Made by a program: the position numbers and the translations under genes. From Dysidea avara (lineage: Eukaryota > Porifera > Demospongiae > Dictyoceratida > Dysideidae), in the NCBI RefSeq assembly GCF_963678975.1, contig NC_089285.1, forward strand, positions 4,636,694-4,700,693: 64,000 bases of DNA. Reading direction: 5' to 3'. Positions 24,042 through 37,300 of this stretch are shown in pieces. The number at the start of each line of letters is the position of its first letter. Position 1 is the first letter of the stretch. The notes under the pieces were generated by a model. It saw only the letters and a list, made by a program, of their open reading frames with translations, was not told the DNA's origin and did no database searches.

Positions 24042-27000
24042 GGATGCAGTAAAATTATTCTATCACCTCCCCTTCAATTGCCTCAAAGATGCAAGAAGTC
24101 AAAGTCTTACTATGGTACAATGGACATGATAGCCCTTGCATAATTATATTTTGCTTACATTAATCATTATAGCAGGAACACATACACAAAATCACATAAC
24201 AAAGTGTGAGTTTTGTGCTTTTTGTTGTATAATACATACACTCCTGATTATAATAATAACAACTTACTTATAGTGGAGCAGACATCAGGGAATGTATTGT
24301 ACATGTCATACAAGTATCCATATACAAGCCCAATTGACTCAGAACAATACAGTTAATTAAGTGATGTTATGATTCCACACGGCCACATTGTTGCAAGTAC
24401 ACCTAAAATTGTATAAATTTATCACACATGCCACATTAGCATAAAATTCACTAATATACGTGTAATAAAGTATTGCAAGTTATCTACATTCCATAATCTG
24501 AATGTTGGTGCACCATATAATAGTATGTAGTTTGGAGTTAGAAACATTTTGTAGAATCATCCTTGGACCATGAATTGTTCAACTAATTCTAATTCAATGC
24601 TTAATAAGTCAGCACAAAATACATTTGCAAACTCCATGTGCTCACAGGCACAGTCCCGGTAACATTTGTACATCTCTAACTTGTCCAGAAACATTTTTGG
24701 CATATTCTAATTATAAAGAAGATAAATTATAGACCAAAATTTTGCTCTTTTATCGGCACAAAATTTCTCAACCTTAAACATTTATTAGCAATAAAGTTAT
24801 ATATATGTACCTGCTGTCCTGTGATTCAAACGCATGTTCTTATCCTTCTCAGTATTGCACTTCAACTTATCTTCCTTCATATCATTATCCATGAGTTTCC
24901 TGGTAGAGCAGAACTTAAAGTCACCATAGATGTGATTGTCTTATTTATATGTACAAGTAAATGTAATTTTTGAATTTTTTAGCTAGGGATCATGGTAGAA
25001 ATAAAAAGTAAAGATACAAGGGTGATTGCCTACACCTCCAGCCATATAAATTATACTAGTGAACATATAATCACTACTAGTCATGACATGAAAGGATGTA
25101 GACTGAAGTATATCCATTAGTATATAGGTGATCATCCCTATGAACTTATCTTCGTTTACTCTTTGTAACTAGCTAGTGAACCCAAGCATACAAAATAATG
25201 GATCCAGACATCTGAACATGCATACCAATAATATTAATCAGTGAAAAGTCAATGGGTCATTCCGGTTCACTTTTTTTGTTCAGCACTTTACAAATGAAGA
25301 ATAGCATTAGAACCACCTCTACAATCAATCCAGTCACTATAATTATGGAAAATAGGAAAGATTCACTCATCTAAACACTCGTGCCCCAACCATCAACTTG
25401 TGAAAGTTACTGTACTATGTTCAGCCCATTACACAGTGTCACAAAGTACAAGATTGTGTGGAGCATGTCTGCAGTTAGTATGGATAATATGGACATTTAC
25501 TGCATGGGAAGCCACAGTGATGCACTACTATGAATCGACACCTTACACTGTCAGCAAAAGCATTGGGACACAAAAGAGGTAAGTCCATGATGCATTCATT
25601 GTATGTACTGCAGTATGCCAAATTGCACCAGTCAGGATGAAGCGACGTCTAACAGGGAAAAAGTAAGCCCTTAGCCTTAACTGTTGTCAAGTTATGCTTG
25701 TCTGAAGGCATCAGTTACAGTAGTAGTCAATCAGTAGAATAATTTCTTAGCAACCTAACATACACATAATTGGCTGCTCTGAAGACACTTTTGGGCTTAA
25801 TTCCACTGAGCCATGAACATGATCATTACTAGATTAGAAACCCTAGCTTCATTGCAAAAAGGAACTTTTCCTGGGTTCCCAACCTAATATTATTATATGA
25901 AGGTGAGTAAGAGAGATTTAATAAAATGCTGTTCCACACTTTGAAGTGACAAAACAACCTTCTCCTTATCTGACAACAGAGCTACTACAATTTAATTAGT
26001 ACTGCAATTTCATACTGACAGTCACTACGTATACATGGTGAAATTTTAGCTAGACAGTAGAAAATTTCCATTAATTTTGAGCAAAATAGATATTATCTTG
26101 GAACAAAACTATGGAGTACAATTGGTAGAAAAAGCAAAATAGCATAGTGATACACAAACCAACAGGGTTGGATTCAGCCAAGAACAGGTCTGATTGCTTG
26201 CTAAATATAGTAAGACTACTGGGTTGCTACATAGATGAAGAAAGCAACTACAAATACTTAATTAATACCTATTAACTACAAATAATGTGTGAAGAAGTTT
26301 AATTGATGCTGATTCTTAATTTTATTAATATTACAATGAAAATTTATTCTAAAGGTATTACTGTCACATATACTGTAGGATAAAGCTGACACATTTTATG
26401 ACTTGCAATTTAAATAATAAATAAATTTATGGTTATAAAAAATCATAACCAACCACACACATCTACCAACGCCTTAATGCATGCAGGCCCAAACAAATAT
26501 ATCTATCAACCAATATAAACTTTCTGCTTTCATAAATATCACCAAGGTGGGATTTATTCTTACCCTTGTGTCATTACTGTTTCATCCTCTGTATCAGTGC
26601 GTCTTCTTTTGGCACTATGATCTTTGCTTTGATCATCAGCTTCTTTATTGTCATCTTCATTATCATCTTCATGTCGTTTATAGTCCTCCACCATTTCTTT
26701 AGTAACATTAGATTCTGGTTCCCAAGTAACTTTATCATTTGGTCCAACACATAAAACCTTTAATTTTGCACAATCATAATGATACACACTGTCGCACTAT
26801 TGAATTTACATTTAATTTTGTATAAAATGCACCACATAGACCCTGCAAAGAAATGGTATACTGTGGTATTTCAAAATTAATACGTTTATGTATATGCAGT
26901 TATGGGACTAGAATAATGGACTGGACCACTGGACTTACATAGGTATTGCTCTAACACTTTTTAAAGTTCATGCAATAATGGCTTCACATGGTAGACGTAC

Positions 27001-27150
27001 ATACAGCTAACTGATTAGTTGATTTGAGTTCGTTTCAGATTTTAAAGCTCTGAGATAGCTTTTTAAAATTGCTGGCTAGAAACTTACAGCTTTTAAAAAT
27101 GTTTCTATTTTATTTGTACATAGCCTTATACCAGCATGCTGTGCATTAGT

Positions 27151-28358
27151 GTTGTTTTACTACAACTAAAACTAAAAGTACTTTAGTAAGACAAATATGT
27201 TTTAGGTACCTAAAACTATAACTAAAAGCAAATCCATATAAATCTATAATTAAAAAACAACTAAATAATTTCATATCAAAACATTTGTCAACTTTTACCA
27301 TACATTCTAAAAATCCGTAACATAAAAAAATACGCAAAAATTATACCGACTGCTAAATACGGCACCATAACTTCCGCATACGTTCATTTACGGAGATCTA
27401 CTATGGCTCATCAGAATCCTTAATCAATGGCGATTCGAGTGATATATAGGAGTTTGTGAAGTAACTAAGAGAAACGGCAGAATAGAGCCTTGTATCGCTA
27501 GATTATGTGTTCAGATAAGTAATAATTTAGCAGAAAATAACTGTTTTTTCGTATGTTTTGCAATGTAACTCTGTACAACAATTAGTTAGACACTTACTTC
27601 GGGTGGATTCTTAATCAGCAAGTGTCGATACGTAGAATGATACCAAGTTTAGCGAATTTGGTTGAGGGTAACACATTGCTTTTTTGGGGTTTCCCACCCG
27701 ATTAATTAAATTCTCCATAGGAAATTGTATGGGGGCACGTATTATGTTGTAATCAACAGTAAATAACTTTTACTATGGTAACAGTAGAGGGTTACTTCGG
27801 GCGGAATCGTGCATAGCAATTCAAGGGCTTTATTTTGTTGTATAATGTCCTGTAGAGATTATGGGTGCTAATGGTTGCTTTTTGTATTTAGTATAAAATC
27901 CATGTATTTTGAATGGGGGAAGAAATAATGGCTGCCGACAAGGTTTTTCAACCAACTGGTTTGACTAAGTTATGAATACCAAAATGACGTGGAGTTGATT
28001 TTAAACTATTTTATTACATAATTCATAAGATGTAATAGTAAAACTTGATGTTATGCAAAATTTTGTTTAGACCGCTTCGGTTTACAACTCCCAATAGAAT
28101 GTTTTGATATGTGCCAAAACTAAATCTAAGAATTGGGAAGAATAACTAAAACTATCTTATGCACAACTTAAACTATAACTAAAACTAAAAGGTTTTCATG
28201 TTCTTAAATAAAGCTATAACTAAAACTAAAATGACACAAGCAATATAACCATAACTCAATCTATAACCAAGAAGAATTACTAAAACTAAACTCATTGAAG
28301 AAACTAGCTAGCGACGTAAGACTAAGTAAAACTAAAACTCCTTACTAAAACAACACCA
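27151..28358. mobile_element. Possible insertion bounded by AAACTAAAACTAAAAG-rich ends
   Basis: The left end GTGTTGTTTTACTACAAC is mirrored by TACTAAAACAACAC on the right. Both ends lead into runs of AACTAAAACTAAAA-type repeat. It lies in the long transposase intron (26797-29245). No transposase frame is seen and the borders are approximate. Confidence 0.4.
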
Positions 28359-28944
28359 TGTTGCTTAGATCACTGCATGTATATAAGTTAACATACGTTC
28401 TACAGGTGGAACGAAATTAATTATAGCTTTAGTTTAAAAAGTAAAAATCTTTTAGTTATAGTTTTAGTAAAATCTATAAAAAACCTTTAGTTTTGGTTAC
28501 AGTTTTAGCTGTACATAAAAAAATTGCATTGCATTGCATAGTGCTTGTATTAGTGCCGGTAATAGGCAAGTTATCTTCAATGAACTATGCAGTTATACTA
28601 CCAATGAGATTTAACAAATAATGTACAAATTTTAGTGCCATGGTGAGTTACTTCGTGGTTAAGCAATAAAACAAAACAACCAGTCCAGTCTTGTAATCCA
28701 TCCAGTTAATGTATATATATCTAATATTGTGGAAAATATTGTACAGGTCACACTTGTACCAATAGCTCATAGAATACCAAACCTATCAGTTGCTTTGGTT
28801 ATAATTATTAGAAACTGCGTTGTTTGTAAACCAAATCACGGTAAGTACCCTGTATAATTGGTTAATATCTATGCAAGTATCAATGTGTAATGAATGCTGA
28901 GGCATAATATGTTAGATACAGACAGAGTTTAGACTGAAATGGTC

Positions 28945-29192
28945 AAACAAAAGTGGTTGAATTTGCGAAAAGGGGTCTTCCCCACACATCCAATTCTGTG
29001 AACTCAGAAGACCATAACTCAGTGTTCAAGAAACATAACATTCTGAAAAATATTCCATCCACTAATCTATGTTGGTACTTAGTACTGGTCAAATTTCAAG
29101 TCAATAGCCTTTTCCAATCTGAAGTTATGAGATGTCAATGTTGGTAAATTGGATGTGTGTGTAAGACCGTTTTTTGCAAATCCGGTCACAAA
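28945..29192. mobile_element. MITE with GACCGGATTTGCGAAAA-type ends
   Basis: The right end reads TTTGCAAATCCGGTCACAA and the left end has TTTGCGAAAAGGGGTC, with CCACACATCCAATT and its mirror inside. A cleaner relative with both ends intact is at 37933-38187. Confidence 0.55.
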
Positions 29193-31149
29193 TTGTCCTT
29201 TATCCATTATGAATCATTATGAATGTAATAATCATTACTGTATACCTGATAATATATTCCAGCACGTGTGGTCTTCTTGGCTGTAATGACTTTAAGTGGC
29301 TGTTCATTTGATGCCCCTGACAATGAAGTATGATCAGCACAGTAGCGGCTTTTGTAAGCTGGTGTATTAATACAACCAGTCTTTATCTGACCAGGAAGAT
29401 TCATAAACTCAATGTGCCCTGAATTCTTTGCAAAGCATATGTCTCTGTGGTTTTTCATATTTCCGTCAATCACTAGCACATATCCACAGCCTGGATATAA
29501 GCACCTGTGAGCTGCACATGCAAATAAATACATTATACATAAATACTGACTTACAAACCTGAGTATCTTTGTTTAAAAGCTAAACAGAGCTTTGGGTTAA
29601 TTTCTTTCAGGGTATAGTGTATGTCTGGTTTGATTGTTGTATCACTAAACACCTCCGGAAAACTTCTCTGGATACGAAGTACCGCAAACCGCAAATGCGC
29701 ATTTTCCAGCCTCCTTCTATCAAGTGGTGTTCTGTTGCTACAATAATGGTCAATATAAAATATAAATAAGAGTTGCTACTAGACAAGCTATATACACCTA
29801 AGCAATACCCATTATACACAAGAAACTGCAAATTCTAAGTGGTGATACATGTAAAGGTCACATTTTATATGTACCAAATTGAAATAATTATGGTTTGTGT
29901 ATGTATGCATGCAGGGCTGAAATGTTATTGGGAAAATCAATTTTGTAGTTAAAGTTATCCATAGTAAATTTTGTAAAATGACTAAAATGTTTACTCCGGC
30001 GTAGAAGCAGTTCATGAACCTGAAATTATTGTTGGACATCTGCTATTTTATTACAAAATCTGGCTAATGTTTGAACACATTTAGAACAGTACTAATGAGT
30101 ATGTCCAACCACATAACAGGACTGATTTGTCATCATTTCCAAAACATAATTTCAGACTCTGGAGTAGGAAATTCTGTGCAAATGAAGTTATACTGATACT
30201 TTAAATACATATCTATTAGCAACAGGAGTCAGAATGCTAGTGTAATCATTTTACATAACAAGTGGTATTATATCAGACTGTCTAATTAAATTCCTTTAGA
30301 AATTATTTGGGATCTGTATTTCATGTGGCATCAGACTAACCTTTTACATGTTTCACTTGTAAGAAGCACCTCATCACTTTGAAAAGTTGTACTCTTCTTT
30401 TTACTATCTAATTTGGTGTTGCGCTTTTTGAAGCTGTCATAGCATTGGTAATGGTTGTAAATGTCGGCCTTTTGGTTGTATGATAATTGCCCAATTAAAA
30501 GCTCTGAGTCCATCTTCTTCAAAAATTCTGTCTCAAATACCGTCTCTTGTGAGGAAACGAAGTATGGGAGGTCTGCCCAATTATCATCATACTGTGCACC
30601 AGATTTCAGCCCACTAGTTACATAGCCATAGTGTTGTACAACTTTACATTTGGGATTTTTGCACAACTTATGGTAGTGCATTCCAACAGTAGTACCCACT
30701 GATTCAGAATAAATCGTGACTTGGCTAGGACGATCAGACCTTAGTCTAAGACTGTTGCCACACTGGAAACACGAAGATTTATCGGAAATCAAAACCACGC
30801 CCAACTCTCCGCTTCCGTCGCGCTTTTGCATGTGCACCAGTTCCTCTGCGAGCTCTCTGTCAGATATAAATGCAGCAGGATAAATGGTCCTGAGATTTTG
30901 CAAGGCTATTTGTAGCTTCCTTTTAAAACTCTCTTCCAAGACATCTGGGTTGTCACCTGTAGCGAACTTAACCACCGTCTCCCAATAAAGAGGATACTCC
31001 TTTGGTAAAGCAGCAGACACGAAAATTAACCGTCTACGTACAACAGCACTTGGAACTAGTGTACACAGTATATCCATTGGCGATAGGTTATCAATGGGCC
31101 AATTTAACGTCGCGTCGGAATTCCGGCTCCTTATAATTAACTTCCGCAA

Positions 31150-31345
31150 GAACTTCCGCCATAGGTAATTTACGAGTACATTAGTGTTTCACAGTGGATC
31201 CTGAGGGTATCCGATCCGGACTTGCTTCCCATTATGACGTAAACGTTCACTGTAAATTTCCGCGGGTGCTTGACTCATTTCTTTGCATCACCAAGTTCTT
31301 GCAACCATTTGAGTCTTAGTTTGTTGTAGTTAGCTACAGCGCATA
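31150..31345. promoter_or_regulatory. Likely shared bidirectional promoter
   Basis: The ~196 bp between the divergent transposase and DUF3987-like genes is richer in CG than the surroundings. It contains TGACGTAAAC (about 31234), which matches a CRE/ATF-type site. It has no TATA box at a convincing distance. The role is inferred from position only. Confidence 0.45.
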
Positions 31346-34300
31346 ATGAATAGCACACTGAAGGAATTTGTGTCTACCAGCCAAGCGAAGGTTAGCGCAG
31401 AAGCTGCTGAGACGAGAAGAAGGTTGGAGAGATGCTGGCCTTTTGACGTGAATTGGGATCTTTACCCCAAAAAGCTTTCTCTTGTAAGTTAACAATACAT
31501 GAATAGCGAAAATAGACTTGTGCATAAACTAGCTACGTTGGATACTAGATAGCAGAATGTAGCTACCTACTGATTAGCTACCTATATTCTACCCTGAGTA
31601 GCTTTTGTGTATCACAGCCGGCAGTGACCAACACCGAAGGTCTAACTGCAACTTGTGCTGCAGCGGTCTTAGGATTACATGCATGTAGCTACTTTCATTT
31701 AATTTTTGTATCTGTAAGTGTTTAGTGCTGTATATGGAAGAATGTTCCAAGAGAATAAATAGATTTTCTTCATAGGGTTGTAAGCAGTTTGGAAAGTCTC
31801 TTGGAGTTCCATCAAGTTGTATATTGGCCGGGCTTGTAATCCTATGCAGTTTTATGTTGTCTCCAGCCCAAGTCGCTGTCCCAGGAACAAGCTGGACAGA
31901 ACCAGTTCTTGTATGGATCACAATGTCGATGTCGACAGGTTCTAGGAAATCAACTATATATAGTCTGCTATCCAGGATTGTCAAGGATGTGAAAGAGAAA
32001 GTTGGGATTAAAGGTGAGGTTTTGTTTACCAGAATGTTCTTTATATAAAAAAATTATCATGGTGTATCTAGGCACACAAAACATTATTAAAACTGTGTAT
32101 TGTTTCTGCAATCAACACTAGTGTAAGATTTTACTGATCCAGTAGCTACATGGCTTCATAATTACTTACTCCATTTTACACCACTTTAAAAATCACTTAC
32201 TATTTACAATTTAAAATGTCACAAGTCTACTCCTTAGAAAAGTTTCTAAGTGCATACAGCCCATTACAATTATGTCACAGTAGAGAGTCCAAGCAATTCA
32301 TTAGACTGAACTTCTTGTAGCTACAGTAGCTACCACCAGGTGAATGCATAACATTGATAGGAAGAAGCAATTATTGTTTGCATTTCTACTGCTGTGAAAG
32401 GATAGCAAGACATCCTGTATATAATTAACACTATAATAATCCCTGTGTCCATGGTTACAACCAGGTGGATGGTCTTAGTGTTACAAAAGTGCTACACAGT
32501 GAATGTCACTGAAGCAGCTGGTTACAATGTTGTGCAGATATATTCTCACCTGTATGGCTAACTATCAATGTGTGAGCTGAAATCGTTAATGTTCTTCATG
32601 TACAGTAGATATAATGACATGAAATGGCTACTGTTTGATATGAAATAGCTACAATTTGAGCCTTAAAAACCACACTCATGGGGAGTTTGGAGAATGTGAG
32701 CTATAGCTATATGCTAGCTATAGCTATATGCTAGCTATAGCTACATGCTAGTTCAAAGGGTTACATTGTATGCCTGCATTTTGTTTAGAAACAAGATCAT
32801 GGGGAATGAAGGACACAAGTTTTCAGAAGATGGGAGAACTAATGGCAGATAACGATGGAAGACTTTTGGGAATTTTTGATGAACTCTCCTCATTTTTGGC
32901 CAAAATAAATATTTATAATGGCAAAAGTATATGTGACTCCAACGAACTATCAATGCTATTAGAGCTATATAATGGCAATGGTTGGTCAAGGAACACTGGT
33001 AAGTTATTTTTTGTTATTGCATGAATAATCCTGTTAATACAATAGCCAGAACGTAGTGTCACAGTCCCAAAATAACAGTTCACATATATTTTATATATAC
33101 ATGCACACATCATGATTAGTATTATCATGATAACATGTCATGCAGCTATGAACAAATGGATAGTCATCACTATACACAGAATCCAAGAAAACTTTATTTT
33201 CAACAGTATGGATATGTAGTACTATCATACACTACAGTAGTACTGCATATCTGGGGATGATTAGAGTCTCAGAGTAGCCAAAAATGTTGCTAGCCAAGTA
33301 GCTATGAAATTTAATTCAGTGGAATTTGTGCTGACTGACCGGTTTAATTTAGTGGAATTTTCTGCTGACTGACCGATGCCTGCCTTCATACAGGTGTAAC
33401 TCCATAACAGCTAAGGTTACAGGCTTGATTTATTCACTGTTAGACATTATATACTTCAGCCCAATTGGTATATTGCAGCATAATTATATTAATTTCATTA
33501 AATTTTAATTATGAGGCAAGCTATGTAAAGAAAGCCAAGCTATTTTGCATTAAACTAGTTGTCTTACTTGCTAGTTTTTCTACATGCCTTACTTTGTAAA
33601 ATGTGAATTCTACCTTGAATCTATATCTATATATATCCAATGTAAAGGTTTGCAACTGCACCAAGGGGGTTAGAATTTTTAGAACAGTTTAGTTACTATT
33701 AAAAGTGTGTGGGTGCCAAACTTTGGACAGTTTTTGTTTTCAATGTTCTATCTTCACCATGCAAGCAAATCATTTCATACGGTGATAAAACCTATTCTAT
33801 GGTGCATCCGTCCTGCAAGTTTCATTATAATATCTCCATCAGTTCAGGAGCTATGCTCCAAAATTCAATTGTGTGTAATTTTCGTGAATGTTTGTAACTG
33901 CGGACACTTGTTATTACGCCTGAAACAATGTTTCAGAAGATGATTTCAAATTTTAAACACTGCCACATTTAACTTAATAGCATCTATTTCCCACTTCGTA
34001 CTCAAATTTGAAAGTAATAATTCTTGCATTGTCAAGTTTTGGAAATTTCAATCAAAGTGTATTTCGGCAAGTTTAAGTGCAGTTTGAATGAGACTGGCTC
34101 ATACAAAATCATCCATAATGAGTATTTGGCTGATTGAGTGACTGTAAACGAATGGAACTTGGTACAGTGGTAATTCATAGTAGGCATTTCTGCCCTTTTT
34201 AGAAAATGGACATTTTATATGCTCATTGTATAGATAGAGTATTGATCGCTGATCTCAGAAATATATTATTTTGTTGGGTTGGAATTGGCTACTTTGGCAT

Positions 34301-37300
34301 GCACAGTTCTTTTACAAGGCTCCAGAGCTCCACATACATTTTAAAAGAAAATATGGCACAATTGAAATAGGAAGCCATCTAGTAACATGGACTGTCTAGA
34401 AATTTCTATAGTTATGCAGTAGTTGCAAGTTTGTACATGTAATGAGAGTAACTTTAGGTTTTGTTGATACCCAGTGACCTTAGTATATACGCCTTGTGGT
34501 GAACAAATACTGATGTTTCACCAAATGGGCACTTGTCAATACAATGCTGTATAGTTACCCAATGCAAGGCAAGTGGCTATCTCAAGTAAGTGAAAAATAT
34601 TAAAAGTTAACAAGTTATAAAGGTAACAACTGAAGCGGAGGTGTGTCACAATGATGCAACAGTATTCCTGCCTTGCCAGTGGGAATTCATGGAGAATCTT
34701 TTATTTTAAAAATCTTGGATACTGAAATGCCTATTCGTAGTTGTATTCTGTGCTGTACTAAAATCAGCTAGATAGCACTATTTGCTTCAAATATTGAACA
34801 TCATATCTCAAAAAGTAGCTGCTGTATTTATTTGAGATGAATGCTTCATTTATGATGATACTATGATTCCAAAATGTACTGCTAGTTAAGGTGACTGACT
34901 GATGCATTCAGACAAGCGTAACTCGATAACGGCTGGCTTGATTTTTTCACTATTTGGTGTCACTTCGGTCCGAGAGGTGCCTTTTGGCATACTACAGTGC
35001 GTACAATACTATGCATGACAAAATTATCAAAAATTCATCGCACTTGGTGTGCAACATAATGCTATGTCTTAACACATTAGTTCAAATCTATTGTTTTACT
35101 GTAGTGTCAGGTGAAGCCAACTTTCAAATGCCAAGTACAAGCTTGACAGTTGGGGGATTTAATCAGCCACCAATAGCACGAAGCCTGATTGAAATACAGC
35201 GAAACGCTGAGAAAGGACTGTCACAACGATTTATGTGGTTTTTCCCCAAGCCAATTTGTGGAAAACTTCGTGATCTGCAGCCACTGGATAAAATCTTTTA
35301 TGATCAGCTTGGTATGAAATAAACATGTAAATACATGCAAGTATCTCTTTGTTTGTATAATTTAAGTCAATTTTGTTGTTTATGTGTTTGTCAGTTTCAC
35401 AGGGTAGTCAGGCATGAATGCAGTTTCATTGTAAACATACCTGAGTGTTAAACTATGGTGTACAGTGTCCCACCTACTTCAAAAATCACCTAGCACAGAA
35501 CAGTGTTATTATTTCAACCAGAGTAATTATCAGTGAAAAGTGAGAATCACAACATTCAGTAAACATTTTCTGACCTGGCAAAATATTGGGAAATGGATGG
35601 CAATCTTGCTAATTGGTCGGCAAATGGCTGATGGCCAACTGTTACTGTCATCCTAAGCACATTCTTTCCTGAGTATATATTTTACATAGCTGTTCTCAAG
35701 TAGATATTGTTTTAGGGTGTACATTATGTCTAATATGCAACAGATGGCTCCTTTATCAATGTAACCATACGGCACAGTATCACAGGGAGTCATAATCATG
35801 CAGTACGATATACTGTATAGTAGAGTCCACAAAGATGCGGGTGTGGCCCATAAAAACAACATTTAAAATCCTGCATCATTTCCCCTAACAATGATGAAGC
35901 AGTATTGGTTAGATAAAACTAAGCCCACAAGCCTTCAGATTGACCCAAAATGTTTTCAACAAGTTGCTAAGGGATTTTAAAAATATATGTTTAACAGAAT
36001 TTCTACTAACTGACTGACTGACTGATGCATTCAGACAAGCGTAACTCGATTACGACTGGCTTGGTTTTTTCACTATTTGGTGTCACTTCGGTCCGAGAGG
36101 TGCCTTTTGGCATACCACAGTGCATATAATGCATTCTTCATGGACTTACCAGTGGCCTCCTTTATGTCCAATTCATCTTTGCTGATGGCAAAAATCAAAG
36201 TGTCGATTTTGGCAGTAGCACGTGATGGCTTTCCTTAGGCTACTTTGATTGCAGAGGTGCTTTTTGAACAGCTCTTGATTTTTAATGCTGTGTAATGGGT
36301 AGAACATAGCTGATACACTTTTAAGATGATAACTGATAGCTGGGGTACACGGTATCATTTCTTTCTTTTGATGCGGTATGCATAGGTTCACCAGTCATAG
36401 TAATTTTGTTTTACAAACAAAGTTAACAAACAAGTACACAAAAGAGTTTGGAATTTTCGACAGAGTAGGGACCATTACTTGAGCACAGTAGGGATATACA
36501 CTTCTTATGGCTTTACTGTGATTATATTTTAATACTGTGCACTACTTCAGCTTGTTTCAGAGCTTTTATCAATGTGTTATGGTTCCTACTCTAGTTGAAA
36601 TTCCAAACTATTTTGTGTACTTGTTAAGGAAAACAATGTCCCTGAAGCTACTACAGACTTTTAAGAGTCTGTGTTGCCAATGATGCTATGTTATGTAGCA
36701 GTGAATGTCCACAACATATTTATGCTCCAAATGGGAAGCACAATGACTATATACACGGGCTGAAACTAAATGGATATAATACATTCATGCAAAACTACCA
36801 CAAATTTATTGGAGACAGCAATATAAGATGTCAATGTAACTATTGATATTTGTCTATTCTGTGTTACAAGTCACCCCTGAACTATGAATACAACATACCA
36901 AATAGTTGGTAACACATACATTGATTTGGATATCTGATTTATAAACACAATACTTGGAGAAACAAAACAACTATTGCCACATTTCCTTGAGCATTATATT
37001 TACAAATCAGATATGGGTAAGTATATATTAACTGTTACTTAAATATAATATTTTAGTTGACTTGTTTTTTGAAACCTGGCAACGTGGAAATGATGACTCA
37101 GATGACTGCCTGACAACTCGTGAATTTATATTTTTAAATGAGCACTTTGCTACTAAATATGATGAAATTCAAGAGGCAGTAAGCAAGTTGGCAGGTTTAG
37201 ATGATTTGCTTGCTGGTGAGATATGCATAAGTTTATGCGTATATGCATGTAGCAAGCATAGTCAAGATACACTAATATACAATATAATAATATTATCATG

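Larger units (their letters stand above)
23053..31149 (-). pseudogene. KDZ-type transposase, split gene with one in-frame stop
   Basis: Exons on the minus strand: 31149-30341, 29737-29559, 29511-29246, 26796-26564, 24939-24811, 24402-24268, 23243-23053. Most joins agree in phase; the join from 26564 to 24939 does not, so a small exon may be missed. Exon 1 has a CxC5-like cluster (CFQCG and CKNPKC, about residues 127-168). Exon 3 has a CxC6-like cluster (CLYPGCGYVLVIDGN ... TGC ... YC..H). Exon 4 ends in a chromodomain-like VTWEPESNV and an acidic tail with KRRR. Later exons carry CNTEKDKN, WPCGII, SESIGLVYGYLYD, YDDGCHL and DKLHMRGH, all compatible with the RNase H-fold core of KDZ transposases. 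TAA at 24353-24355 breaks exon 6. The listed start is a TTG; the true start is uncertain because the strong ATG at about 31162 is in another frame. The final exons were not found. Confidence 0.8.
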
